A DNA stretch of 64,000 bases from Hymenobacter qilianensis (GTDB lineage Bacteria > Bacteroidota > Bacteroidia > Cytophagales > Hymenobacteraceae), in contig NZ_CP060784.1 in the NCBI RefSeq assembly GCF_014489555.1, positions 3,994,501 through 4,058,500 of the forward strand. Reading direction: 5' to 3'. Shown one piece after another: positions 7,418-16,713 of this stretch (its first letter is position 1; every line of letters starts with the position of its first letter). A program made the position numbers and the translations under genes. The notes under the pieces are model-generated. The model worked only from the letters and a program-made list of their open reading frames with translations, had not been told where the DNA came from and made no database searches.

Positions 7418-10016
7418 TCATTTATTCGCAGTTGCCGGGTGGTCGGTGGGTGTGGTTTGTTGCGGCTCATTAGTCATACCCTTGCTCTCAGGGCTTCTAA
7501 GTGCTTTATAAACCTCAAACCAGCCCGTGCTCAGAGCCGCAACGCCGGCGCATGTTACTAATTGCAGCCAGGTAAGCGATTGTAGCTGAAACAGTTGCTG
7601 AAGAGCAGGCACCGTGAGGCAAAGCGCCAACAATACCAGCGTGAGGGCCAGCATAGCAGGCAGAAGCGGATTATGATAATGCAGCGAGCGGCGCAGCGTG
7701 TGGTGGCGCGAGCGGCTGACGAGCGTGAGCAGCACATTGGCCAGCACCAGGGTGGTAAAGGTGAGGGTGCGGGTCAGCGGCTCGGAATAGCCCTGCATCA
7801 GGGCGTAAGCGGCCACACCCAGCACTCCTGCGGCAATTATAAGGCCCTGCAAAAGGCTGCCGCCCAGCTCCCCAAGTTGCAGAAAAGTAGTCGTGGCGGG
7901 CCGGGGCGGGCGCTGCATGGTATCGGCTTCCATCGGCTCATTCTCGAAAATAATGGAGCAGGTGGGTCCCATGATAAGCTCCAGAAAGATGACGTGCACC
8001 GGCCCCAGCAGCACCGGATACTGCCACGCCAGCAAGGAAGGCACCAGCACCGTGAGAATCAGCGGAATATGGATGGCGATGATGTACTGCACTGCCTTTT
8101 TCAGATTGTCATAAATCCGGCGGCCGTAGCTGATGGCCGTAACCATTCCACCCAGATCATCATCCAGCAACACCAGATCGGCGGCTTGCCGGGCCAGCTC
8201 GGTGCCGCGGTGGCCCATGGCTACCCCAATGTGGGCCGCCTTGAGAGCTGGCCCATCGTTGACCCCGTCGCCAGTCATTGCCACCACTTGGCCATTTGCT
8301 TTTAGCGCTTCGATCACGCGCAGCTTGGCTTCAGGAAACATGCGGGCATACAAATCGACCTTTCCTACCTGCTGTTCCAAGGCCGCAGGTTCCAGCGCCA
8401 TTACTTCAGCTCCGGTTAGCACAGGCTCTTTATGTCGAAGTCCGACCTGTTGGGCTATGGCCTCAGCAGTCAGGGCATTATCACCGGTTATCATTTTCAC
8501 CTGTAGGCCTGCTTCGTAAAGCTGGCGGAGCACGGCCGCTGCTGTCGGCTTCGGTGGATCAGTGAAAGCAACCAGGCCCTTAAATTCCCAGGCAAAATCT
8601 TCCTGAGAGGCCGGATACACCTCAGGGATATCCGTGCAGCGGGCTACCCCAGCACCCGCAGGCCCGCCGCCGCCAGCTGCGTAAGCGCTGCCAACGCCTG
8701 AGCCTTCTCCGCTTCGGGCAGCTGGCACCGGGCAATAATACCTTCGGGTGCGCCCTTGCAGGCAACGATCAGGCGGCCATCGGCATGCGCAAATATATGC
8801 GTCATCATGGGGGGCTTTTCTCCCAGCGGATACTCGTGCACCATGCGGTAAGCCGGGCGCTGGTCGCGGGAAGTTGTTTGGGTATAGGCCCGATGCAATG
8901 CCTGCTCCATCGGATCGAAGGGCGAAGGCTCGCTGGCCCACATTGCGGTTGCCAGTAAGTCAGACAGCGGCGCCGGAAGCTCTTTTTGCTCCTCAAAAGG
9001 GATTGGCCCTGTCTGGCCCGGGCAGTAAAGCTGGCTCAGCGCCATTCGATTCTGGGTGAGCGTTCCGGTTTTATCGACGCAGATAACGGTGGCCGAACCC
9101 AGCGTTTCTACCGTTTGCGGCTGCTTGGTGAGCAGGCGCTGCTGCATTAGCCGCCACGCGCCCAAGGCCATAAAAGACGACAGCGCCACCGGAATTTCCT
9201 CCGGCAACACGGCCATAGCAATCGTTAGCCCATGCAACAGCCCATGCGCTAGGCTGCCCGATTCCCACCAGTTGTAGGCCCACACAACTATAAAAGCAAC
9301 GCCGCCCACCATCGCCATGCGGCGCACGAAGGAGCGCACCTGCTGCTGAAGCGGTGTGGGCGGCGTTTTCACCTGTGAAATTAGCCCCCAATAAGGCCAA
9401 GCCGGGTCTGGCTGCCCACTGCCGTTATCTGTACGACGCCCGTGCCGCCAACCACCGACGAGCCCGCAAACAGCTGCTGCTCACCGGCGGCCGCTTTGCT
9501 CACCGCCAACGACTCTCCCGTCAAAAACGACTCGTCGGCTTCCAGGTCATGGGCTTCCAGCAATACGCCATCGGCCCCCACCTGCTCACCTTCCGCCACC
9601 AGCAGTATATCGCCGACCACAAGCTCGGCGGCGGGTAGCGCTACGTCCTGCCCGGCCCGGCGCACGCGCGCCAGCGGCTGCGCCAGCTGTTGCAAAGCAA
9701 GCAAAGCCCGGTCGCTGCGGGCCTCCTGATACAGGGAGATGCCCGCCACAATTGCGGTGGCTGCCAGCAGAACGTAGGCTTCGGAATAGCTGCCAATAAT
9801 GAGGTAAATGCCCGCCGTAACGACCAGCAGCACAAACATCGGCTCGGTTGCAATGCCCCGCACAATGCCCCAAAATCGGTGGCGAGTGGCTGGTGCCATC
9901 ACGTTTTGCCCGAAGCGCTGTCTTTGAAAAAGCACCTCGTCGGCACTCAACCCTTCAGGTATGATTTCGGACCGGGGCGCTTTGGTAGCGGAAGCAGTTT
10001 GGAGCGGAGCCAGCAT
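7418..10016 (-). CDS. Cation-transporting P-type ATPase, broken by two frameshifts as read
   Basis: About 866 residues if repaired. From the ATG at 10016: cation-ATPase N-domain (EGLSADEVLFQRQRFGQN), M1-M2, actuator loop with LTGESLAVSK, M4 motif PEEIPVAL, phosphorylation site CVDKTGTLTQNRM (Asp about 315), N-domain, hinge MTGDGVNDGPALKAAH, and six C-terminal helices. The PEEIP motif in M4 marks a P2-type-like subgroup; ion specificity (Ca2+ or other) cannot be read. The frame is lost twice. At 9385-9389 a C5 run needs a sixth C to restore TRLGLIGGLISQVKTPP. At 8647-8650 a C4 run needs a fifth to restore LRVLGVARCTDIPE. Both repairs rejoin perfect family sequence, so the gene looks intact in life or only recently broken. 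Confidence 0.85.
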
Positions 10017-10130
10017 AAGCAAATTCTTAAGAATCAGCTGAGTACTGCCGTGAGTAAGCAGCCGGCAAGAAAGTTACGGCATCCGACTCTTCCTGTCTCT
10101 GACGTAAATCATTGGCAGCTTTGATATAAA

Positions 10131-10194
10131 GCACAAAACCCGCCTTTGGCTTGATTTACAGCGCTGTAAATCAAGCCAAAGGCGGGCTTTGTGC
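10131..10194. terminator. 64-bp near-perfect palindrome, likely bidirectional terminator
   Basis: GCACAAAACCCGCCTTTGGC...GATTTACAGC is followed with no loop by its complement, with one mismatch in 32 pairs. It lies 36 bases past dapD (minus strand). It is much longer than other terminators here and has no long U-tract, so a repeat element or cruciform is an alternative. Confidence 0.6.
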
Positions 10195-10229
10195 CTTCTT
10201 CACTACGGAAGAAAGCTAGTTGTAATAAG

Positions 10230-11048
10230 CTAAACAGCTACGTTGTGCTCGCGGAGGGCGTCATTCAGGGAGGTTTTCAAATCCGTGCTCGGCTTGCGCT
10301 GACCGATAATCAGGGCGCAGGGCACATGAAACTCACCGGCCGGAAACTGCTTGGCATAAGAGCCCGGAATAACCACCGAGCGCGCCGGCACGTGGCCGCG
10401 GTACTCTTTGGGCTCGGAGCCGGTTATGTCGATAATTTTGGTGCTGCCGGTAATGGTAACCCCCGCACCGATTACGGCTTCCTTGCCGATGTGGCAGCCT
10501 TCCACCAGAATGCTGCGCGAGCCGATAAAAGCGCCATCTTCAATGATAACGGGCGCCGCCTGTACGGGCTCCAAAACGCCCCCCAGACCCACACCGCCAC
10601 TCAAATGCACGTGTGCGCCCACCTGGGCGCAGGAACCCACCGTCGCCCATGTGTCCACCATGGTGCCCTCGCCTACCCAGGCGCCAATGTTCACGTAGCT
10701 GGGCATCAGGATAACGCCGGGGGCCAAAAAGCTGCCGTAGCGAGCCGTGGCGGGCGGCACTACGCGTACGCCCTGGGCTTCGTAGCCGGTTTTGAGGCGC
10801 ATTTTGTCGCGGTACTCGAAGGGCTTCAGCTCCAGGGTTTCCATCTGCTGAATGGGAAAATACAGGATGACGGCTTTTTTCACCCAGTCGTTTACCTGCC
10901 ACTGGCCGTCGGTGGTGGGCTGGGCCACGCGCAGGCGGCCTTTATCCAGCTCTTCGATTACGGTGTGAATGGCGTCGGTGGTGGTAGATTCGCGTAGCAG
11001 GTCGCGGTTGTCCCAGGCGGCTTCGATGGTACTTTGCAGGTCGGTCAT
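10230..11048 (-). CDS. dapD: 2,3,4,5-tetrahydropyridine-2,6-dicarboxylate N-succinyltransferase
   Basis: A 272-residue cytosolic acyltransferase of the succinylase branch of lysine/diaminopimelate synthesis; it transfers succinate from succinyl-CoA to tetrahydrodipicolinate. N-terminal helical domain (LQSTIEAAWDNRDLL) is followed by the left-handed beta-helix of hexapeptide repeats (GVILMPSYVNIGAWVGEGTM, VGSCAQVGAHVHLSGGVGLG, IIEDGAFIGSRSILVEGCHI, KEAVIGAGVTITGSTKI). The VDTWATVGSCAQVG stretch is the family signature. The length agrees with the E. coli-type DapD. The C6 run at 10579-10584 inside the gene is in frame (GLGGVLEP). Confidence 0.96.
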   Translation of the reverse strand: MTDLQSTIEAAWDNRDLLRESTTTDAIHTVIEELDKGRLRVAQPTTDGQWQVNDWVKKAVILYFPIQQMETLELKPFEYRDKMRLKTGYEAQGVRVVPPATARYGSFLAPGVILMPSYVNIGAWVGEGTMVDTWATVGSCAQVGAHVHLSGGVGLGGVLEPVQAAPVIIEDGAFIGSRSILVEGCHIGKEAVIGAGVTITGSTKIIDITGSEPKEYRGHVPARSVVIPGSYAKQFPAGEFHVPCALIIGQRKPSTDLKTSLNDALREHNVAV

Positions 11049-11156
11049 GAAAGTAGAGAAGATGAATTCTAGCCGGTAAAACTACATATTTGGGCAGTAG
11101 TTCGACGTTCAGGAAAGTAAACATTCCCTGCGTTTAGAGCTCCTCTACTACAGATC

Positions 11157-12026
11157 ATGAAAAAAATCAGCCTGTTTGTTTTCGGTATTAGTGCGCTGCT
11201 GGCTGGCTGTCAGCCCAAAGCCGACACCTTTGCCGGTCGCTTCACCCCGACCGAAACCCCGCAGGCCTTTCGGTACCGGCCGGGCCTGCCGGCGCGGGTG
11301 AGCGCCCACCGAGGCGGCGGCAACTACCCCGGCTACCCCGAAAATGCGGTGGAATCTTTCGCTTATCTCACCAGCCAGATATCCACTATCATTGAGTGCG
11401 ATATCGACCTGACCCGCGACAGTGTGCTGGTGCTGCTACACGATAAAACCCTGGACCGCACGACCACCGGCACCGGTCCGCTCATCAATAAAACGTGGGC
11501 CGAATGCCAGGAATACCGGCTGGAGGACAACTTCGGCACCCCTACCAACTTCCGCATTCCTACCCTCGAGCAGGCTCTGCGTTGGGGCAAAGACAAATGC
11601 CTGTTCACCCTGGATGTGAAGCGCGGAGTGCCCTTTGCCAAAGTAGTAGACATGATTCATCGCACCGACGCGGCCAGCTATGCGGCCGTTATTACTTACA
11701 ATGCCCCTGATGCGGCCACGGTGCATCGGCTCGATCCTCAGCTTATGATTTCCGTGTCCATTGGAGGCCAGGAAGACTACGAGCGGCTCCGTGCGGCCGG
11801 TGTGCCCGACCAGAACATGATAGCCTTCGTAGGTACCGCCGAGCCCGATCCGGCCCTGTATCAGTTTTTGCATACCAAAGGAATTGCCTGCATTCTGGGC
11901 GTCTTGGGCAACCTCGACAAGCAGGCCGAGGCGCGCGGCGACGAGCACTATCGCACCTTCGTGCAGGCCGGCGCCGACATTCTGGCCACCGACCGCCCCC
12001 TCGAAGCTGCCCAGGCGCTGCGCTGA
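11157..12026 (+). CDS. Glycerophosphodiester phosphodiesterase family lipoprotein
   Basis: A 289-residue lipoprotein: signal MKKISLFVFGISALLAGC with lipobox LAGC at Cys18. The GDPD TIM-barrel motifs are present: SAHRGGGNYPGYPENAVESF (catalytic His/Arg and Glu-Asn), ECDIDLTRDSVLVLLHDKTL (metal-binding Glu/Asp and second catalytic His) and the late ILATDRPLEAAQAL. The substrate is glycerophosphodiesters or a related phosphodiester in the periplasm. It overlaps the next gene by one base (TGATG), so the two are probably translationally coupled. Confidence 0.9.
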   Translation: MKKISLFVFGISALLAGCQPKADTFAGRFTPTETPQAFRYRPGLPARVSAHRGGGNYPGYPENAVESFAYLTSQISTIIECDIDLTRDSVLVLLHDKTLDRTTTGTGPLINKTWAECQEYRLEDNFGTPTNFRIPTLEQALRWGKDKCLFTLDVKRGVPFAKVVDMIHRTDAASYAAVITYNAPDAATVHRLDPQLMISVSIGGQEDYERLRAAGVPDQNMIAFVGTAEPDPALYQFLHTKGIACILGVLGNLDKQAEARGDEHYRTFVQAGADILATDRPLEAAQALR

Positions 12027-13184
12027 TGCCCACTCCTACCTCAAGCGGCCGGGTGGTGCTGCTGGCATCGGTACTTAAGCCGCTGAACGACACCCGAATG
12101 CTGGGCAAGTTTGCTCGTACCCTACTGGCCCGCCCCAACGTGGTGGTGCACGTGGCGGGCCGACGGGCATCTACTCCCAAAAATGCCCCCACAACCTGCA
12201 AACCCACGAGTTGCTGGCTGGTTCGCGCCTGAGCTGGCAGCGGCTGGGAGCGCAATGGCGCTACTGGCAGCTCCTGCGCCGCCTCCACCCCGATCTTGTT
12301 TTTGTGCACGCCCCGGAGCTGCTGCCGCTTACTTTATTGTGGCAAAAAACAACGTCTGGGGGGCATTTTATCTATGATGTGCGCGAAAATTACGCTCTCA
12401 ACATCCAAACGCAGGCCGTATATCCAGCCTGGATCCGCAATACGTTGGCCGGCCTCGTACGCCGGGTAGAAACCTGGGCCGCTAGGCAAGCTGCCGCCGT
12501 TGTGCTGGCGGAGCGCAGCTACGCCGATGAGCTGCCATTTGGCAAGTCAGAGCGCACCTTCATTCTCGAAAACAAATACCAGCCTGACCAACACGAGCGA
12601 GCCGAATTTGCCCCCAGGCCCTACCCCAGCCCGGTCAGGAGCTGCGCCTGCTGTACTCGGGCACTATTTCCGAGCTGAATGGCGTATTTGAAGCCTTGGA
12701 GCTGACACGTTTGTTGCAAGCCGTCTGGCCCCAGGTCCGGCTTACGATTATCGGGTTTTGCCAGCAGCCGGATCTGCTGCGCCGCCTGCATAATGCTATG
12801 GCTGCCAGCAACAACGTAGTAACGCTGATTGGCGGCGAAACGCTGGTGCCCCACGAGCAAATTGTGGATGCTATCCGCCAAAGCCACATAGGGCTGCTTC
12901 CTTACCGCCCCCATGCCAGCACCTGGCGCTGCCGCCCAACCAAGTTGTTTGAGTATCTGGCCCATGGGCTGCCCGTTCTGATTCCGCCCAATCCGCTCTG
13001 GGAAGAGTTGGTGAGTAAGCACCACGCCGGCTTAGTACTCGATTTTGATCGGCTGACTGCGGCTACCGTGGCTGCGGCGTGTGGTGCTCTGGCCGGTCAT
13101 CAGTTTTATCCGAATGGCATTCCGACCGAAGTATTTTGGAATAGCGAAGCCCATAAACTAAATCGGGTGATAGATTCTATTTAG
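12026..13184 (+). CDS. Glycosyltransferase (GT4-like), broken by two frameshifts as read
   Basis: About 386 residues if repaired. It starts on the ATG overlapping the GDPD stop. Visible parts are an N-terminal Rossmann segment (VVLLASVLKPLNDTRMLGKF), HPDLVFVHAPELLPLT and FIYDVRENYALN in the middle, and a C-terminal donor-binding segment with IGLLPYRPHASTWRCRPTKL and FEYLAHGLPVLIPPNPLWEE. The overall pattern is a GT-B glycosyltransferase of family 4 type acting on cell-surface polysaccharide; the sugar is unknown. Two C5 runs break the frame: 12186-12190 (a sixth C restores NAPHNLQTHELLAGSRL) and 12611-12615 (a sixth C restores EFAPQALPQPGQELRLLYSG). Both are in the recurring GCCCCC(C)A context. 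Confidence 0.8.
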
Positions 13185-13281
13185 TAACTGCTGACCTTTG
13201 CGCCCCGTTTATGGAACCGGGACCTATTTTTTCTAACTTCGGCCCCTTTTTCTCCGTTCCTCGCCCAAAATCCCCCTTTCT

Positions 13282-14292
13282 ATGAGCACCCTCCGCCAAA
13301 CCGAAATTGCCGGCGTCGGCCACTACGTACCCGATCGTGTGGTAATGAACGCTGACCTTGAACAACTCATGGATACCACCGACGCCTGGATTCAGGAGCG
13401 TACGGGCATCAAGGAGCGCCGTTGGTTCGAGGAAGGCAAAGACACTACCGCTAACATGGGTGCTCAGGCCTCCCGCCGCGCCCTTGAGCAGGCCGGCCTT
13501 CAGCCCGACGACGTGCAGCTCATCATTTTCGCCACCCTCTCCCCCGACTATATTTTCCCCGGCTCCGGCGTGCTTTTGCAGCGCGAATTGGGCATCAAGG
13601 ACAATATTCCAGCGCTCGACGTGCGCAATCAGTGTTCCGGCTTCGTCTATGCGCTTTCGGTCGGCGACCAGTTCATTCGCACCGGCATGTATGATACCGT
13701 GCTAGTGGTCGGCTCCGAAATCCATTCCTCCGGTCTGGATAAAAGCACCCGTGGGCGGGCCGTATCGGTCATTTTCGGTGATGGCGCCGGCGCGGTAGTG
13801 CTGCGCCCCTGCACGCGCGAGGGCCACGGAATTCTGAGCACTCACCTGCATGCCCAGGGCGAATTTGCCGAGGAGCTCATCGTGAAAGAGCCCGGCTCGA
13901 ACCGCGAAGACCGCGTTCGGGTGGCCATGGAAAATCAGGAGGAGATGTATCCTTATATGAACGGCACCAACGTGTTTAAGCACGCCGTCGTGCGCTTCCC
14001 GCAGGTTATCGGCGAAGCTCTGGCTCAGAATGGCTACCAGCCTCAGGACATCGACATGCTGATTCCGCACCAGGCCAACCTGCGCATCACGCAGTTTGTG
14101 CAGCAGAAAATGCAGCTGCCCGATAGCAAAGTGTACAGCAATATTCAGCGCTACGGCAACACTACCGCCGCTTCGGTGCCTATTGCTTTGAGCGAGGCCG
14201 TAGGCGAAGGCAAAATCAAGCGCGGCGACCTGGTGTGCCTGGCTGCTTTCGGAAGCGGCTTTACCTGGGCCTCCGCCCTGATTCGCTGGTAA
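13282..14292 (+). CDS. fabH: Beta-ketoacyl-ACP synthase III
   Basis: A 336-residue condensing enzyme that starts fatty-acid synthesis from acyl-CoA and malonyl-ACP. The catalytic triad is visible: Cys118 in DVRNQCSGFVYAL, His263 in LIPHQANLRI and Asn293 in QRYGNTTAASVPIAL. The N-terminal GVGHYVPDRVV and TGIKERRW stretch is typical of FabH. The C-terminus AAFGSGFTWASALIRW is the canonical end. Length agrees with Bacteroidota FabH. It is separated from the regulator downstream by repeat-rich AT DNA. Confidence 0.94.
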   Translation: MSTLRQTEIAGVGHYVPDRVVMNADLEQLMDTTDAWIQERTGIKERRWFEEGKDTTANMGAQASRRALEQAGLQPDDVQLIIFATLSPDYIFPGSGVLLQRELGIKDNIPALDVRNQCSGFVYALSVGDQFIRTGMYDTVLVVGSEIHSSGLDKSTRGRAVSVIFGDGAGAVVLRPCTREGHGILSTHLHAQGEFAEELIVKEPGSNREDRVRVAMENQEEMYPYMNGTNVFKHAVVRFPQVIGEALAQNGYQPQDIDMLIPHQANLRITQFVQQKMQLPDSKVYSNIQRYGNTTAASVPIALSEAVGEGKIKRGDLVCLAAFGSGFTWASALIRW

Positions 14293-14302
14293 GCTGGTTT
14301 TC

Positions 14303-14403
14303 AATTAACAATTAACAATTAACAATTAGTAATGAGCAATCAGCGGGAAAGTCACTGTTGGCTGATGCTCATTATTAATTACTAATTGCTCATTACTAAT
14401 TAA
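14303..14403. repeat. AT-rich tandem and inverted repeats between fabH and the DtxR-type gene
   Basis: A 7-base unit AATTAAC is repeated three and a half times (14303-14328). AATTAGTAATGAGCAAT appears once direct (about 14324-14340) and twice inverted (about 14366-14380 with changes, and 14382-14400). The paired copies can form a long hairpin that could end fabH transcription or overlap the operator of the downstream gene. Confidence 0.7.
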
Positions 14404-14409
14404 ATCAAA

Positions 14410-15069
14410 GTGCCCAGTCACACCGAGGAAAATTATTTGAAAGCCATTTATAAGCTGTCGGAAGCACAGCCCGGCGTGGAGGTGAGCACCAACCGCATCG
14501 CCGAAGTGCTTCAGACACGCCCTGCCTCGGTGACCGATATGCTGCGCCGCCTCGGCGAAAAAGGACTGTTGCACTACGAGCGCTACCGTGGCGTATCGCT
14601 CACCCACGATGGGCGGCGAGTGGCGCTGCTCACCATCCGCAAGCACCGGCTTTGGGAAGTTTTCCTGGTGAATAAGCTCGGCTTCAATTGGGATGAGGTG
14701 CACGACGTGGCCGAGGAGATGGAACACCTGCAGTCCCCGCTGCTTATGCGCCGCCTCGACGAGTTCCTAGGCTTTCCTCAACTCGATCCGCATGGTGACC
14801 CCATCCCTGCCGAAGACGGCGCGATTATTCGGCCGCAGCACCGACTCGTGTCAGACTTGAAGCCCGGCGAAGAAGGTACCGTTATGGCCGTCAAAAACAC
14901 TTCCGTGCCCTTCCTGCAATACCTCGACAAAGCAGGCCTGAGCTTAGGAGCGAGAATTGAAGTACTGGATAAAGTAACCTTTGATAATTCATTGGAAATC
15001 AGAATAAACAACAACAAGGTAACGCTAATATCCAACGAGATAAGCTGCAACTTATTCGTAGCTGACTAA
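14410..15069 (+). CDS. DtxR/MntR-family metal-dependent transcriptional regulator
   Basis: A 219-residue regulator. The N-terminal winged helix is seen in PSHTEENYLKAIYKLSE and TNRIAEVLQTRPASVTDMLR, followed by GLLHYERYRGVSLTHDGRR. The dimerisation and metal-binding part has RKHRLWEVFLVNKLGF and HDVAEEMEHLQSP (Glu/His ligands as in MntR/IdeR). A C-terminal FeoA-like SH3 domain starts near LVSDLKPGEEGTVMAVKN. It should repress metal uptake genes in response to Mn or Fe, but no metal transporter gene is adjacent. The start is GTG at 14410, directly after the repeat block. Confidence 0.9.
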   Translation: MPSHTEENYLKAIYKLSEAQPGVEVSTNRIAEVLQTRPASVTDMLRRLGEKGLLHYERYRGVSLTHDGRRVALLTIRKHRLWEVFLVNKLGFNWDEVHDVAEEMEHLQSPLLMRRLDEFLGFPQLDPHGDPIPAEDGAIIRPQHRLVSDLKPGEEGTVMAVKNTSVPFLQYLDKAGLSLGARIEVLDKVTFDNSLEIRINNNKVTLISNEISCNLFVAD

Positions 15070-15105
15070 GTTAAATCCGGCATCAGGCTGCGGAAACCGG
15101 CGCTG

Positions 15106-15113
15106 TAAATTTG
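15106..15113 (+). promoter_or_regulatory. -7 box (TAAATTTG) before mnmE, running into a C6 tract
   Basis: TAAATTTG fits TAnnTTTG and is followed at once by CCCCCCAG; the start codon is 20 bases downstream. The transcript would start inside or just after the C tract. Confidence 0.45.
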
Positions 15114-15132
15114 CCCCCCAGTACTCCCATTT

Positions 15133-16521
15133 ATGTTGCTGCCTCCCGCCCTTTCCGATACCATCATTGCCTTGTCGACGCCGCCGGGCGCGGGGGCTAT
15201 TGCAGTCATTCGCCTCTCCGGACCGGCGGCATTCTCACTTACCGACGGCTTATTTCGCGGCAAAACTCTCGCTGATCAACCTAGCCACACCCTGCACTAT
15301 GGCACCTTACGCGAGTCCGATGGCCGCATCTTTGATGAGGTAGTCGTTTCCTTATTTCGGGGCCCAAATTCCTATACCCGCGAGGATGTGGTAGAGATAA
15401 GCTGCCACGGCTCCGACTACATCGTGCAGCAGGTACTGGCCGCCTTCACGCGGCGCGGCGCCCGCTTAGCCGAGGCCGGCGAGTTCACCAAGCGCGCCTT
15501 CCTGAACGGTGCCTTCGATCTGGCCCAGGCCGAGGCTGTTGCTGATCTGATTGCGGCCGACTCGGCTTTGTCGCATCAGGTAGCCATGCAGCAGATGCGG
15601 GGGGGCTTTTCGCGGGAACTGCGCGACCTGCGCGCCCGACTGGTTCAGTTTGCGGCCCTGCTGGAACTGGAGTTGGACTTCGGCGAAGAAGACGTGGAGT
15701 TTGCCGACCGCACTGGTCTGGTCGCGCTGCTGGAAGAAGTGCAGGCATTGGTACGTCGGCTGCTTCGTTCATTTGAGCTGGGCAACGTTATCAAAAACGG
15801 GGTTATCACGGTCATTGCCGGCCGGCCCAACGCGGGCAAATCTACCCTGCTCAACGCCTTGCTAAATGAGGAACGCGCCATCGTATCGGCAGTGGCCGGC
15901 ACCACCCGCGACCTGATCGAAGATGAGGTCAGCATCGAAGGCATTCGCTTCCGCTTCGTGGATACGGCTGGTCTGCGTGAGACAACGGACGAGGTTGAAT
16001 CTATCGGAGTAGAGCGCACTCGCCAGCGGGTAAAGCAAGCGGCACTATTGCTTTATCTGTTTGATTTAACGACCAGTACCCCAACCGAAGTTAAAGCAGA
16101 GATTGAAGCTCTAAACCCTGGGGGGCAAATTCCGATGCTCGCTGTTGGCAATAAACGTGACGTTGCTTCCGAGGCCCAATTACATGCTTTCAGCCACCAG
16201 CCGAATACCGTGCTTATTGCCGCCAATAAGGGCGAAGGCCTTGACGAGCTGCGCGCGGATCTGCTGGCCCACGCCCGCGGCACTGGCCTCGACCAAACGG
16301 GCGCGTCAACCATCGTCACTAATTTGCGACATGCCCGCAGTCTCGAAAAAACCAATGCTGCCCTGGATGCCGTTTTGGTTGGACTGGCTACCGGCGCGGG
16401 GACTGAGTTGGTGGCCGCTGATCTGCGTCAGGCCCTAGCGGCGCTGGGTGAGATTACGGGCGAAATATCTTCAGATGATTTACTGACCAGCATTTTCACT
16501 CAGTTCTGTATCGGAAAATAG
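15133..16521 (+). CDS. mnmE: tRNA uridine-5-carboxymethylaminomethyl(34) synthesis GTPase MnmE
   Basis: A 462-residue enzyme that, with MnmG, modifies the wobble uridine of several tRNAs. N-terminal tetrahydrofolate-binding domain (DTIIALSTPPGAGAIAVIRL), helical domain, and an inserted G domain with G1 AGRPNAGKSTLLNALL, G2 GTTRDLIEDEV, G3 DTAGLRETTDEVE and G4 NKRDV. The C-terminus FCIGK carries the Cys of the conserved CxGK motif. It is complete at both ends. The G7 run at about 15599 is in frame (MRGGFSREL). Confidence 0.96.
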   Translation: MLLPPALSDTIIALSTPPGAGAIAVIRLSGPAAFSLTDGLFRGKTLADQPSHTLHYGTLRESDGRIFDEVVVSLFRGPNSYTREDVVEISCHGSDYIVQQVLAAFTRRGARLAEAGEFTKRAFLNGAFDLAQAEAVADLIAADSALSHQVAMQQMRGGFSRELRDLRARLVQFAALLELELDFGEEDVEFADRTGLVALLEEVQALVRRLLRSFELGNVIKNGVITVIAGRPNAGKSTLLNALLNEERAIVSAVAGTTRDLIEDEVSIEGIRFRFVDTAGLRETTDEVESIGVERTRQRVKQAALLLYLFDLTTSTPTEVKAEIEALNPGGQIPMLAVGNKRDVASEAQLHAFSHQPNTVLIAANKGEGLDELRADLLAHARGTGLDQTGASTIVTNLRHARSLEKTNAALDAVLVGLATGAGTELVAADLRQALAALGEITGEISSDDLLTSIFTQFCIGK

Positions 16522-16713
16522 CTGATTATTTCTGCGCTTTCGGGTTCCAAGCCTCTGAATCGGATAAAACCGCGTCTGGGGGGCAAATTGCCTGTTTTGA
16601 ACTGAACAACATAAGTCGCCGAGTTGTAGTATAGTGTTGAAACACCGATTATCCTTTCCGGCTTGCTAGTTATTCTTTAGTTTCGCCCCGCAACCACCCT
16701 CTAACCCACGCTT

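Noticed and set aside
9071..9400. Third-frame open stretch across the P-type ATPase break
   Set aside because: It only bridges the frameshift by chance; the ATPase motifs are in the other two frames and rejoin with one added base.
14303..14330. AATTAAC tandem units as a CRISPR-like array
   Set aside because: Units are 7 bases with no spacers; no repeat-spacer pattern exists anywhere in the window.
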